Positions 1 through 11,840 of a stretch of 64,000 nucleotides of DNA are shown in pieces. Numbering within the stretch: position 1 is the first letter of the stretch; every line of letters starts with the position of its first letter. The translations under genes were made by a program, and so were the position numbers. This DNA comes from Trichoplusia ni (lineage: Eukaryota; Arthropoda; Insecta; Lepidoptera; Noctuidae), in the NCBI RefSeq assembly GCF_003590095.1, contig NC_039500.1:4774001-4838000 (forward strand). Reading direction: 5' to 3'. Under the pieces are notes generated by a model, which saw nothing but the letters and a program-made list of their open reading frames with translations, was not told the origin of the DNA and did not search any database.

Positions 1-198
1 GTGTTCTCCTGAGATCATACGAGTTACATTACGAGTCACCTAGAGCTTGCAGGCCGGCACGGCGAGTCCGGTCGCCGATGTATGCTGCATGTCGCGATAC
101 GCTGCGGTTCTAGCGGCACGTGGTGCGCGGGCCATTACGGGGCGCCTGCAGGCGTCGCGCGCGCCTCGCGCCGTCTGCCTCCCCGGGGGTGTGCTACT

Positions 199-208
199 GC
201 GCATGCGC
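199..208. promoter_or_regulatory. NRF-1/EWG-like palindrome
   Basis: Perfect GCGCATGCGC decamer, preceded by T. This is the core of the site bound by NRF-1 in vertebrates and Erect wing in flies. Its function here is inferred from the motif only. Confidence 0.4.
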
Positions 209-614
209 GGATAGCATCTCACCACTCCCGCTTCGTATTATTGGCACTTACCGCTTTGTTTATTGACGGTTACGCTCCCAACACGCGGAAAACACTATAA
301 TTTATATCTTAAGCAAATGTCCTCGGGGCGACTCCGATATGTACGCGAGACGTACTTTAGTGTTTGTTTTCCTCCCAGCTCGGCCGAGCCGCGCCCCTCC
401 CGCTGCCGCTCGTAATCATTACCATCGAATTGAATTAATAGCAGATTAAGTTCAAATCGATTATCGATAAGAAATGATCGCTACAGCCGTGGATTTTATT
501 CACCCATAAAATAGGAATTCAAACTATAAGCGCGCTGGGAATTGATTAATTCAGAAAAACCCGCTATTTAGTTCATTAATCGATGCAGTAAAATATAAGG
601 GCCTCATTGTAATT

Positions 615-689
615 TTAATTAAATTCTTTTACAGATCGCTCGCATTGCTCACTCGACGTTGAATAATAAAAAGTGAGTTGCGCATGCGC
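615..689. promoter_or_regulatory. TTAATTAA plus NRF-1-like palindrome
   Basis: TTAATTAA at 615-622 (homeodomain-compatible) lies 65 bp before a perfect GCGCATGCGC at 680-689. AAACATGGCGTC follows at about 702-713 and resembles a YY1/PHO core (ATGGCG). The grouping of motifs is seen; regulatory activity is inferred. Confidence 0.4.
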
Positions 690-1828
690 TGTTGTTGTAC
701 AAACATGGCGTCTTTGTTTGATGTGAGATGTAATCTAATCAAATATTTGCGCGTTGCACAACCTCACTGAGTATGGACGAGATCATGATTCAAATAAATT
801 GCTAAACCAAAAACAGTATAATTTGAGTGTTCCAAATAGCAGTAGTATTACGTTCACACGCTAGTGCTGCGCCGCGGGCTAGTGCGGGACACATCGATCA
901 TATCGACACGCCCGCGCGACCGACGCAAATCGTTCCGCTCACAGATCGCAATTGTGCAACTGTCGCTGATCGCCGGCGAGTGTTCCGCCGCACAGAGCCA
1001 TCACAACATTATTTATGGCTGCTTAGATAAACGCTCGCCTCAATTATATCAGCTGTCCCGTGAACGACGTCCGCGAACTTTTATAGCGATGACGGCGGCG
1101 GCGGCACTTACACACCGGTGTAGGTATTTTGATTACAAACGTGTATCGAAACTAGATTGTATCGGCAATTTATTTCAACGAGTCCGATGCGAGGCCGCAT
1201 TAGTAATCGGATTAAAGAACACATAAAACATAAATCTGTTGATCTGTTTGTCATAATATTGGCTCCATTAAATCATATGAAACTCGCACATACCGCTAAG
1301 CCGGCCGATGTGATTACGGTTACCGGTTCGCTAAATTAAACAGAAATAATTTTCCAATAAATTGGTTTATGCATCGAGATTAGAAAGTAAGTTATGAGTT
1401 CAGAGATTAGCATCAAATACTTTGAAAAATAATTAGTTTGTGAAATAGTTTTGCAGAATTCGCCTTGCGGAATCTGCGCATAGAAATATTCCAACCGAAA
1501 CTCGATGAGCCAAAGGTAATTGAACTGAGAACCATAATTTGTATAAATTCAAAATCTAGGACCGTTAGTTTGATCTAGTAACGATCGTAATTTCATTAAA
1601 TAAATATGTTTAGAACAGAATATAGAGATAATCAAGAAATATCATTTATGATTTGAAAAGTAATAATGGATGCAAAATAAATATGTAAATACATATTGTA
1701 GCCTTTGAAGCCCTTATTTTTAGTGTCCCTACCTGACCCCTAGTGCGGATAAAGGGTGCAATGGGCAGTGCGTACGACACAGGTGTCGTGACTACTCAAC
1801 TACAGCACAAGCTCTACATAATTTCCCA

Positions 1829-1930
1829 TTAATTAACGACCTCACCGCATCGCAAAAGGTGAAGCCCACGCGACCTGCGCACGCGCACCCATCAGGGCAC
1901 GAAATAAAATAGGCTCGGCCTGGATTTATG
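1829..1930. promoter_or_regulatory. Composite TTAATTAA / GC palindrome / TTTATG
   Basis: TTAATTAA at 1829-1836, a block CCCACGCG-N3-TGCGCACGCGCACC at 1865-1889 containing the decamer GCGCACGCGC (1877-1886), and TTTATG at 1925-1930. The central block recurs nearly unchanged at 2546-2570, again with TTTATG downstream. Such repeated composition suggests a duplicated regulatory unit; no activity can be shown from sequence. Confidence 0.4.
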
Positions 1931-2545
1931 ACGGAGGGGAACTGTTAGGTGTGTTGGATTTTATTAGGATAGTTACAATGTTCGCGTTCAGGTTTACCAC
2001 TGTCGGCTGGAGTGTATTATATGTACGTTTCGTTGGCCTTTGGGGAGAACCACCCTTGCATTCCACAATGTGAACTTAGGTGGTAGGTACATGTAGTTTG
2101 TTCATACTAGCAATTTATCGTAAACTTTTATTCAACAAGTAATAAAGTAAGTTCGAGACAATTAAAGAAAATCCCAACCAGATTTAAAAAGGAGAAATTA
2201 AATCGTTTTATTTTAGTTGTATTTATTAGGAGATCAATAATTAATTACTGACTTATTATGGAATCAAGTTTGATTAATGAGACAAGATTGTCTCGCAATA
2301 AAAACATTATAGAGTCGGTATGGGTTATTGCTCCATTATGTGAGTTTAATTGGAGGCCAAGTCTTACACTGAATTAAAAAGTACGTTTTATTAATTGCAT
2401 GTCGCTGATCGATGCGCATGCGTAGTTCACGACAATATAAAAACTTGGCTCGAATTAAAATAAATGAAGATCTTATTGTCGTGGTCACTAGTTCGTGTAA
2501 TTACTTATTAACTTAATGAACCGGCTCGTCAGTGCGTTCGCTGCG

Positions 2546-2632
2546 CCCACGCGGGCTGCGCACGCGCACCATAACAGACACCCGACCTGACCATTATCAG
2601 GCGGAGCCGGAGATTTATGGCTTGTTAATTAA
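2546..2632. promoter_or_regulatory. Composite GC palindrome / TTTATGG / TTAATTAA
   Basis: CCCACGCG-N3-TGCGCACGCGCACC at 2546-2570 differs from the copy at 1865-1889 only in the three spacer bases. It is followed by TTTATGG at 2614-2620, the form preferred by posterior Hox/Cdx proteins, and TTAATTAA at 2625-2632. A variant GCGCATGCGT lies upstream at 2414-2423. Confidence 0.4.
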
Positions 2633-3958
2633 TGGTATAATCTGATTCTATTGATATTTTATTATAATTATAACAGATCTAATATAATGAATGTGTGACC
2701 GCGACGTTATTTGAAGTTCGCGACTCCGCCGTCAGATGTGCGTGCATTCAAAACGTTAGAAAGATTATTAGGATTTAAAAGTCGCTTGGGCGTTGTTAAT
2801 TCCTTTTAAATAATAAAAGGACATAATTATAGTGATTAACGATTCAAATTAGTGTCTAAATGATTTTTAGTTTTATGTTTAGATCCTACTAAGTTCTAAA
2901 AACAACTGTGAATACTTGTAAGTATATATTAAAGAGGCAAAGGCGAGGCTTGCGCCACATAGAAGTTCAATAGCGTATCACGAACATAACGTTTAAATTA
3001 TTATTTTTATGTAGAGCTGAACAATGACTTTCCCCTGGTTACATCCTTGTTGACAGAGATCGTACTTTCCCGGGGCACGGTGATCCGGAGAGCGGTCATT
3101 ACGACGATACAGCCTTCATGGCCCGGGACGCTATGTAGAGACGCTCGCGCTGGTGACAAATTACCTATGATCTATTGTTTTAATGTCTTCACTTATGGGA
3201 AAATATTGTGTGGTGTCTCACTTCAGATAAATAATGTAGATAACATTGTTTGTCAAATAAATATGTTTAAGTGATTATGTGTTTATGAGTGTACTGTGGA
3301 CGCTAGATGAAATAAGCTAATAAGTATACAATGCATATTGATTCTGGGTAGGTACTGTTACTTGTTTAACACACGTTTCAAACATTTGAATTTGATCGAA
3401 CCAAGTCCCCTGGCAAGACAGTCGTGAGCGGGACATAGAGCACACCCCGCCCGGCGGCGCTGCCTCATTGTGCTGCGTGTCTGGAGCTCAGCACATATAT
3501 TACGTTAATTCTAACGCGTTGAGTAAAAACGTCGCGACTGCGTTATTTATAGAGTCGCTGCAGACCGACTCTACACGACTTTAGGAATTTCAATAGTTTA
3601 TCGACAAATATTTAGTATAATGTCCAGCAGGTGGTGATATTTAATTGATTTATGTTCGTAGATAACGGCTACCAATATGTTTGTATTGTGACACGCGATA
3701 TATATGAGAGGCTCAGGAGAACTGTAATTAGAAACGTCTTGTTCTAACATTGTACCAATATGTCTTATCCACTTATTTGTAAATGTTTTAATTTATAGTA
3801 TTTCGTTGCTGTAGAGTTCTTTATTATTTATCTATTTAATAATGTGTTTATTGTTTACCCGTTTTTGAAAGACTTGAATTTGATAATGAAGTGACAATAT
3901 TTACACGACTTTCCAAAGAAGGCTGTAATATTATCTGGTTTCATGGTAGTTTCTTTGA

Positions 3959-3982
3959 ATATATATTTATATATATATATAT
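3959..3982. repeat. (TA)n microsatellite
   Basis: An almost pure TA dinucleotide run interrupted by TTT, in an AT-rich stretch. No associated gene. Confidence 0.85.
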
Positions 3983-3989
3983 GCGTCAT

Positions 3990-6900
3990 ATCTAACCAGA
4001 TTTTCCGGCGCTTGAGAAGAATGAACTTATTTCTTGTATGAGCATTAAATACTTGCTTCGAAGAAAATTAATTTTATAAGCCAAGAGTACCGTCGGCCTG
4101 AACAAAAGGCTCACATTTATCGTCTCTACATGACTTTCCCGTGACTTTTTAATTATCCCCCGTACAACAATGGCGGCGCGTGCGCATCCCTGGGCTCTAC
4201 ATCACTTGATTGCTAATTGTGGTTAATTGCGGCCGCGAATAACGAAACGCAGGTAGTGCCACAATAAATTTAAACACAGAAGGCGCAAATTAGTATTGCA
4301 AATGATATGAGCGATCTCCACTTCTGACTGCACTATTACAACCATGGTTTTTAGTACATTTTTCACGGCTGTGTATAAGCTCAAATCCACTATCAAATTA
4401 TCATATTATTGTTTCCAATCGAAATCATACCGAGACACCGAAATTCTTGTCTCCGGAACTGCTGAAATTAATAATGTTAAAATTCTTTAACACAATTTCT
4501 TTCAAAACCACTGTAAAATGTTGCATTTTATGAATCGATTAGAATAAACCTTTTGATTTAATTTTAAGTGCTGCACACGTCGAGAGGGCTGACTGACAAG
4601 CGGTGGTGAGGAGGAGGGGGGGGGCAGGGGTGTAATATATCGTCGGAAAGTTTAAAGTCTGTCGAGCTTTGTTAATTCCGCGTAACGACCGCGGTATGAA
4701 GGCAGCACAGGGGGAGGGGGAGGGGGAGGTTACACACAGTACTTTACGACTAACTGCCGCTGTCTTTGGTATCCCAAATATCTTTTGTATGGACAATGCT
4801 AAATTAATTTTAGGTATTTAGTCACTTGAAGACAACAATCGTAGATTAAAGATGTTTGATTATCATTATTATTTTAACTATCGACCAATGGATTACATGA
4901 TGAATGATTAAAAATTTACTGTGTATTAATCAAAGGCCTAACTATTATTGTACAAATAAGAAAATAATTTTAAACCAGTGTTAACTGGTTGGTGTTAATA
5001 ACAGTCATTTAAAAACCCGAAACCCCATCGTGATTCCCGATTTGTCACAATCCCGTCACAAATATAATTACATCGGCTCTACCTCTATGCAGAACGAACT
5101 CTACAAATTATTCGATTTCCACGGTATTAGGTGTCAACAGGCGGTTCTACGAAGGCTTCTGTTTCGTGTTACAATCTGTGATTGGTGGCGTGTAATGGCG
5201 ACGACACGGCTGCGGCACGACGCCGCGTCATAGCCGCGCTCCTCAGTGGCCGCGCGTCACGGACTCGCGTCACGGCCGGCGTCACGGCCGCGCTCGCCGG
5301 TGCCGGGACGCGGATCAGTTTATTAAACGCCGCGTTAAGGACCACCGGCTGTCGACACGCAATGTTACTCGACATTTTGTACAACTGACCGCAACCCGAC
5401 GACCGGAGGCTTATAGGAACGCTCTAGGTTATAAAAAGAGAGTAGATTGCTTGATGCACAGGCAATTTAACGCTATTTTGTTATACACATTAAATTAATG
5501 AGCGTGTGTTTTTTATAAATCATAAAACATTGAATTGGATAAAAGCAGATAGCTTTATAAGAAGAAGCGAAGCCCTGAACAATATAGACTGAAAAAAATA
5601 TTTAAACGTTAGAAATGAAATTTATTCTGTCTCTTGCATTAAAGATAAGAAACCAACTGTGTTTTAAGGTATACTGTAAAATTAAAAGAAATCTTACAAT
5701 AATGACTACCTACAGTATTTATACTACAACGAAAGATATTGTTTTTGTCAAGCGCGTTGATGTCTTTTACAGGCAAGTTCATGCGATGCTCTACATTATG
5801 AAAGTATCCAGTTGTAGTTTGTTTGTTGGCCCCCAAATAGTAGAGAGCGCGAGGTCAGCGCTGTGGGGTGCTGCGGCCTCGTCCCGCCCGGTACAGCCGG
5901 ACACACAACCTATAACAACAAGAAAGATACATTTTTTTGTCCTCTTTAAGTTTGACTTGAAAAGTAACGACATTACACGTCTCTAAGGGATAATTAACAA
6001 TGACATTTTCTTTACTTCATTTCTTGTTTATTGTGGTTTATTGTTTAATCAGAAACTTTTCGGTTAAAGACAGACGAAGGAGACATTAGCGAGTATTTAT
6101 GGTATACCTGTTTGAATTACAATTTCTTTGAACTCTAGTGAACTACTTCAATTTATAGAATATACTGAAATAATGTAAGCATCGATATTATTGGATGCAG
6201 CGTAGTGACCGGTAAGCAATACATGTGTTGTCGGTGGTACTGCGCCCGCGCAGCTCTCCATAACCACCGCTATCTATAATTGAGATCAGCGCATGCGCAC
6301 CGCGCCGCCTGCGCCCGCGCATGCTACGACACAGGCAAGCGCAGAACACTAACCGTGAACAATAATACTACATAATACATGCGATTTCTTTTTATTGACT
6401 GAAATACTACATATACATACAAATAGAAACTGATGACTTCATAGTACAGTTATCAAGTTCTCACATCCCTCTACTGTTAGATAACTTTAAAGTTTGGTGG
6501 AATATAATAATAAAAAAAGGAAGGTCGCAACTTTATCATGTATTAGGAAAGAAGAATATTTTTAGCAAGAAAAACATCCCACTTCCCTTTAACAAAAACT
6601 ACTGAGCTAAGCTTGGTGATTTCTTTATGGGACTAAAGTTCAGCTATTTCACGTTTTATGAAAATGCTCATTCAATCCAGTCCATGAGATAACAAACATA
6701 ATAAAATAAAACTCCAGGACAAAAAAATAATTAGATGAATGAACCTTCTGATCTCCGTTGTGAGTGACGAATCTTTGTCCGAAGCTCTTTAAATAGCTTT
6801 AATATGGCTCGAGAACTCCTCCGCGATCGGGGAAGAAAGAATACACGGCGGATGTCTAGCTCGGAGCCCACGGTATGAGGGCTGTAGACAAAGGCTTGGT

Positions 6901-9310
6901 TTGTCATTATCATTAGTTGCAGAATGTTCTCAAAACTTCAGTAGATACAAAATAAACAAATGACTACTTAAAAGAAGAATAAAGAAATCCCAGATTTTTT
7001 AGACTCACAATCGTTTTCTGTAACCCTCGTAATATGTAAAACGTAGCCTTACGATAAAGCCATTTGATCTGAAAGCCAAGCAATTTCATGGTGTGTCTAT
7101 TTTTAAAGTATGGGTTTATGAATTTCTTGTTAACACAAATATAGAACAGGAAAACTTTGCTTGCAGTAGTCACTGAGTCACCTTATATGTACTTACAAAA
7201 TACTAAGTATTTACAATTCATTAGCTTTTTATACTTAAGCTTAATTCCCTGTCTAGACGGGCACTAAAAACTCTTGCGAATACTTAAATGACAGCCTGCG
7301 CAAGCCGGAGCCAATCACTTACGTGGGTACTTGATATGTTTTAAGACATACAAAAACCTTAAACGATACCGTCAATCCACTGTAGCTTTACACTACGACA
7401 CTAACTGCTACTCACTCTCACACAATTTCCTTGACTCTACATTGGGATACATTATTTTTCTAAATACTGTCAGCATCACAATTGGGGACCCACACCAGGA
7501 CCCTCGATGTTATATATAGTTACAGGGCACAGTGTGGAGGTGTATACTTAGCCTAAGCGAATTACTTTAACAAATAGGTAGGTTCATATAATTCCGCGTC
7601 GTCTAATCGCGGGCTAATGCCACCAATCATGTTCGCAAACGGTTCGCAACGATTGCCAACATAATCTAGATTACCGAGGACTCTACATCTAGATAATGTT
7701 GGTACATAATTGTAAATGAAATATAAACTTGCCTGAGACTTGTTTGATCTTTTGGTTAAGGCTCGTGCGAATATCGAGGTTCGATTATTTGACGATGTGA
7801 AGCCTTTTGTGATGTTATAATAAATAAATACTACCATATATTGTGTCAACAGAATGATCCAAGTAAAGTCGATACATACACTCCCATGAATACACTATCT
7901 TAGTGAATCATATTGTCGTTAATATTGACTGAAAATCTAGTAAGTACATACTTATGTATATCTATAAATATTAACGAAGCTAAATATTGACACGGTTGAT
8001 AATGAAACTTTACGAGCTGTGGAAGATGCCTGATGAATATATGTTTCGAGAAATTAATTAATGGAACTATAACAATTAACAGAGGCCAGGCATATCTGCG
8101 CGCTAGAGCTAGCCGAGTCGCGCCGTGCTATTGATGTGATGGGGCTTTGTGCCGCCGCCGCGGTAATCCGCTTACCGTGAACACAAGATAAAACGAACGT
8201 AATGACATCCCCGGCCACCGGCACTAATTGTATGTGTGTATGTATCACTATATCTATGGACAACACATATTTCTAGGTTTCAGAGATTAGTCGTAAAGTT
8301 GATCAACTGTCAGATTTCGTTTCTACCAAGGGTTTTAGAACATTTATTAATTAGTTTAATGTACGAGATAGCAGACTACTAAGAAGTTTGTAATTTAAGC
8401 ATGTTCTCTAAACGCCACCTCGATTAGTATTGTAGGACTTCTAGAGTTGTCACCGAGTTAAAATAAAATAATATAGAAGGTACAAAGAAAAGCTTTGTAG
8501 CTCTTAAATAGTAATCTGTCTTAAGGACTCGGTGGTTAAGTAATTGTTTTGCTACAATTAGCGCGGCTTCTCAGCGCTCGGCGAGGAACGGCAACCCCGC
8601 GTGATTGGTCCCGGACCGGCCGACACACCAGCCGGGCAGCTCGGCGAGAGGGAGCGCGATGCTTACGTCTGTTGTTGTGTACCTCTTCAAATTAAGTGCT
8701 AACACGCACATGCGATACGAGCGGGAACAGGGAAAGAGGTTTACGAGAAACGATCAGCTCGCACCTGTTAGGTACCCCTTTCACACGCCACGGAGAGGCC
8801 GCGGCAGGCGGGTGGAGCGCGAGAGTACTGGTGCCTCATGTTCCACGGATCAGAGATCACTTTACTGATAACGTGTATTTTGATAGGCTTAGTCCGCGGC
8901 TGCGGCTACTTAACACGCCGTGTGCCGGCTGCGGCCGTCACGTCGGCTTACACAAGCACTACAGATTAAATTAGCCGTGATCTTAGCAGACACATTAAAA
9001 TAGCGATGTTATCTTTTTATCTCTCAATTGGCTAAACGGATCTGTAATGGCTCCGGCGCAGTGGCGACACGGAGCGGCGCGGCGCGGAACTAAACGAATT
9101 AGTAAAAACACCGCGATACCAACGCCGCAGCCGTGTGTGCGCGTCTGTGCCCCGCGTTCTCAGAAACTGTTTAATTGTCAGACGTCAGACCGCCGGAAAT
9201 ACAAGGTGAGTGTATCGCGGGCACAGTTGCTGCGTGGCAGTAGTCCCGCGCACCACCGCTGCCCAGGCGTCGCCTGCAGCATGCAGCCCCCGCGTGTCCC
9301 TCGTGCCACG
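3990..9310. other. Gene-free stretch with GC islands
   Basis: No supported gene. A CpG-dense block at 5190-5330 is open on both strands for about 70 codons, but neither translation looks like a protein family. G-rich tracts occur at 4608-4630 (G9 run at 4616-4624) and 4710-4728 (three G5 runs split by single A), which could form a G-quadruplex. The frame at 9047-9208 ends at a good-looking donor, AAG/GTGAGT, but the peptide is not recognisable. Confidence 0.55.
6289..6324. promoter_or_regulatory. NRF-1-like palindrome with GC-rich flank
   Basis: Perfect GCGCATGCGC at 6289-6298, then ACCGCGC and, at 6311-6324, GCGCCCGCGCATGC. The first 17 bases match those at 22078-22094 exactly, 15.8 kb away, so the similarity extends beyond the decamer. 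Confidence 0.4.
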
Positions 9311-9313
9311 CAA

Positions 9314-9347
9314 GTCCCGCTTGTCCCGCTTGTCCCGCTTGTCCCGC
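9314..9347. repeat. Tandem repeat, 9-bp unit GTCCCGCTT
   Basis: Three exact units at 9314-9340 and a fourth partial one. Too short and GC-biased to be read as coding. Confidence 0.85.
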
Positions 9348-9540
9348 GCGCAACCAGTTTGCTCGGTGAGAGCTCTCCAAACAACAAAACCAACAGTTTC
9401 TTCCCACAGGCTTCTTTTTAATTTGATTTGTATTACTGCGCATGCGTGTACTGAGTCAGCACTGGAACCGGATTTCAATTTAAAACGCCATAACATTTTA
9501 TAGTCGCTGCGGTTTATTACTGATACGCGATGTTTTTGCT

Positions 9541-9612
9541 CGCTCCGCTCCCGCCCCGCTCCGCTCCCGCCCCGCTCCGCTCCCGCCCCGCTCCGCTCCG
9601 CGCTCCGCTCGG
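9541..9612. repeat. Tandem repeat, 16-bp unit CGCTCCGCTCCCGCCC
   Basis: Three exact 16-bp units at 9541-9588, then a degenerate tail to 9612. Pyrimidine-rich on this strand. The repeat accounts for the open frame that crosses it. Confidence 0.9.
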
Positions 9613-11780
9613 TAACTCATCAAAATCGGCTATATTTTACACGGGAACCATCGACAACTCGTATCGTATAAAAAATATAATTTACTGTCTTCGGACACCG
9701 AGGGTTATTGACTTAATTTTAAATGTTCTGATCTAGTATTTTAGAATTTTATTGCTAGATAAGTAAGTTCACAAAAAGTCGATCGTTTAATGACAACGTT
9801 TGTAGTGCTATAAACGAGACCTGGTCGCAATCAAGAAGCAGTTTGCGGAGAATTCGTTTAATTAAGCTTTTCGGTCCATTTAATGTTTATTTTAAGGCTG
9901 TATGTGTTTGGTGGTATCCGCGTGGTAGTCGGGTGTTGGTATTTCCTCCGCCAGCGCGGGGCCGAGCTGATGACGATCGCGGCTGATTATCTCGTGTGTG
10001 GCGATACCTTCACAGCTAATTAAGAGGTGCTTATGTTGCACCGAGAGGGGACATTTGTTTTAATAAAAAAAATCTGATTAAAAAAAAATCGTTTCATATA
10101 AAACACCGGTAAGTATAAGTATATTATTTCAATACTAAAATTTGTTAAGTCTTTCTTTTTAATGGGTATTTACATAGTTTACTTTTAGATTTATGGAATA
10201 TGTACCGTGTAGGAAATGTACAAACATAGGCATCTGATACCTATGGGTGCCTAAGTGTAAATTAGAAAGTCGGTGTCATGTTTCACCATTGTGTCAAAGA
10301 TGAAGTGATGATTTAAATTCAAGAGTCAATGGAGTGTGTGAATGTTGTCATTAATTAGCATAATTTGTGTGAGCGATACTCGTGTAACACTATCGCTGTT
10401 GTTCGCGACAAACGACGCAACTGTTAAGTATATCATTACAGCGGCGTGTGTCCGTCTGTCTGGCGGTCAGACGCCGCGCCCACACGCGCGCCGCCGCGAC
10501 TCTTGCCGCGCCGTGCCGCAACCGTGCCGCGCCGCGCTCAGTGTGCTGCACTGTGATCGACTTCATTACGGAACATGTCGCGCCTGTCTGCGTCCCGCGT
10601 GTCGCGCGGGCTCTACGCAGGCGCAGGTCACCGTGATATATGGCGCTGCCCGGCTCTTGTTAGCGCTACACCGACGTTTAACATATATTTGAGTTAAATG
10701 ACACAGTTTAACTGGTGTCTTGTTAGGCGGCCGATGTGTTGCATACATAATGCGCTGAATTTTGATCTCGCTGACGCTAATGTCTTCGTGACGGGATCGG
10801 CTACATTGATGAGAACGTATTCCTAAACAACAGCACACCTTTACTTCGATATTCTACAGTTAGTTTTACATTCGAAGTGACTGACAACTATTTAGCTTCG
10901 TTATTTATTGAAGCCGTCTCGTCCATTAATATGTTTGTTTGGGTAGTGTTTACAATCTATACTTTTATCGGTATCGATGTATTTTTTGGATTATAATCAA
11001 AATCTATTCAGTTGTCTAACGTTATCACCGCGCATCGTTAAAATAACCGCTAGATTATAAAAAAATAATAAATCAAAAGCGAAATGAAAATATCTGAGCA
11101 GTAGTTGCACAGCAGATGAGCCGAACCTTTATGGTTACTAACAAAAATATTTATAAATTTAAATCTAATATCCTGCGAGATCAATTTCTAAGATAATATC
11201 TGTATATTGTTTGAATAAAGGTTGAGATTAACATTTAGTTAAATGGTTGCAATAAATAATAGAGGTTAGTCTGCGGTCCAGTAACAATGCGGTCCATTTG
11301 TGAGAGCGTGCGATCTGCAGCGAGCTGAGAGACCAAGGTCAGAGGGAGCGGCGAGCGGCGCCGGGCGGCCGCGGGCTGGAGGCTTCTCTATCTGACTGCA
11401 GAGGTGTGACTCAATCAACTGTAGCCTTTGTAGGATCAGATAAAACCAGCACACCAGCATCAGCGAAGCCTACCTTTACCCCTTAACTTGCAAGATTTAT
11501 CTAAATATGTTCAAGGAAAATACTCGCGCGAGTGACCCCCATCAGCAATCACATTCCATTACGATACGGCACATTAACGAAAATGATGTCCTGACATATC
11601 TTCACAAATCGTGCGTCAAATAAAATAATATGTTAAACAAACGTCTTTCCGTGTATCTGAACAAGCGGATACACAGCTCACATCAAGTTATTAAAGCAGC
11701 CCGCAGCAATCGATCACAGCCTGCGTTATAAATAAATCGCAAGAGCGGCCTATCTGCGCCGGAGATCGGGCGCGTCCGCC
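9613..11780. other. Gene-free stretch
   Basis: AT-rich apart from a CpG-dense block at about 10440-10630. TTAATTAA occurs at 9858-9865. The open frame at 10342-10692 lies in the GC block and is not recognisable. No mobile element identified. Confidence 0.55.
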
Positions 11781-11840
11781 GGCGCTCGGGCCGGCTCGGG
11801 CCCGCTCGGGCAGGCTCGGGTCGGCTCGGGCGCGCTCGTG
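11781..11840. repeat. Tandem repeat, 10-bp unit NNNGCTCGGG
   Basis: Six consecutive 10-bp units; the first five share GCTCGGG in the same register and the sixth is GCTCGTG. A period of 10 is not a multiple of three. On the other strand it reads as an Arg/Pro/Ala-rich shadow frame, which I attribute to the repeat. Confidence 0.9.

Larger units (their letters stand above)
1..3958. other. Gene-free stretch, mixed AT-rich and CpG-rich
   Basis: No exon, RNA gene or mobile element can be defended here. Short open frames at 82-300 and 864-1226 fall in CpG-dense blocks (about 60-220 and 850-1010) and resemble no protein family I know. The stretch holds several GC palindromes and TTAATTAA sites, listed separately. 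Long AT-rich tracts separate the GC blocks. I read it as intergenic or intronic regulatory DNA. Confidence 0.6.

Noticed and set aside
7461..7480. ATACTGTCAGCATCAC resembling miR-8
   Set aside because: Match breaks after the seed and there is no precursor hairpin.
9047..9208. Frame ending at AAG/GTGAGT, a strong donor
   Set aside because: The peptide is not recognisable and no matching acceptor exon was found; one good donor alone is common by chance.
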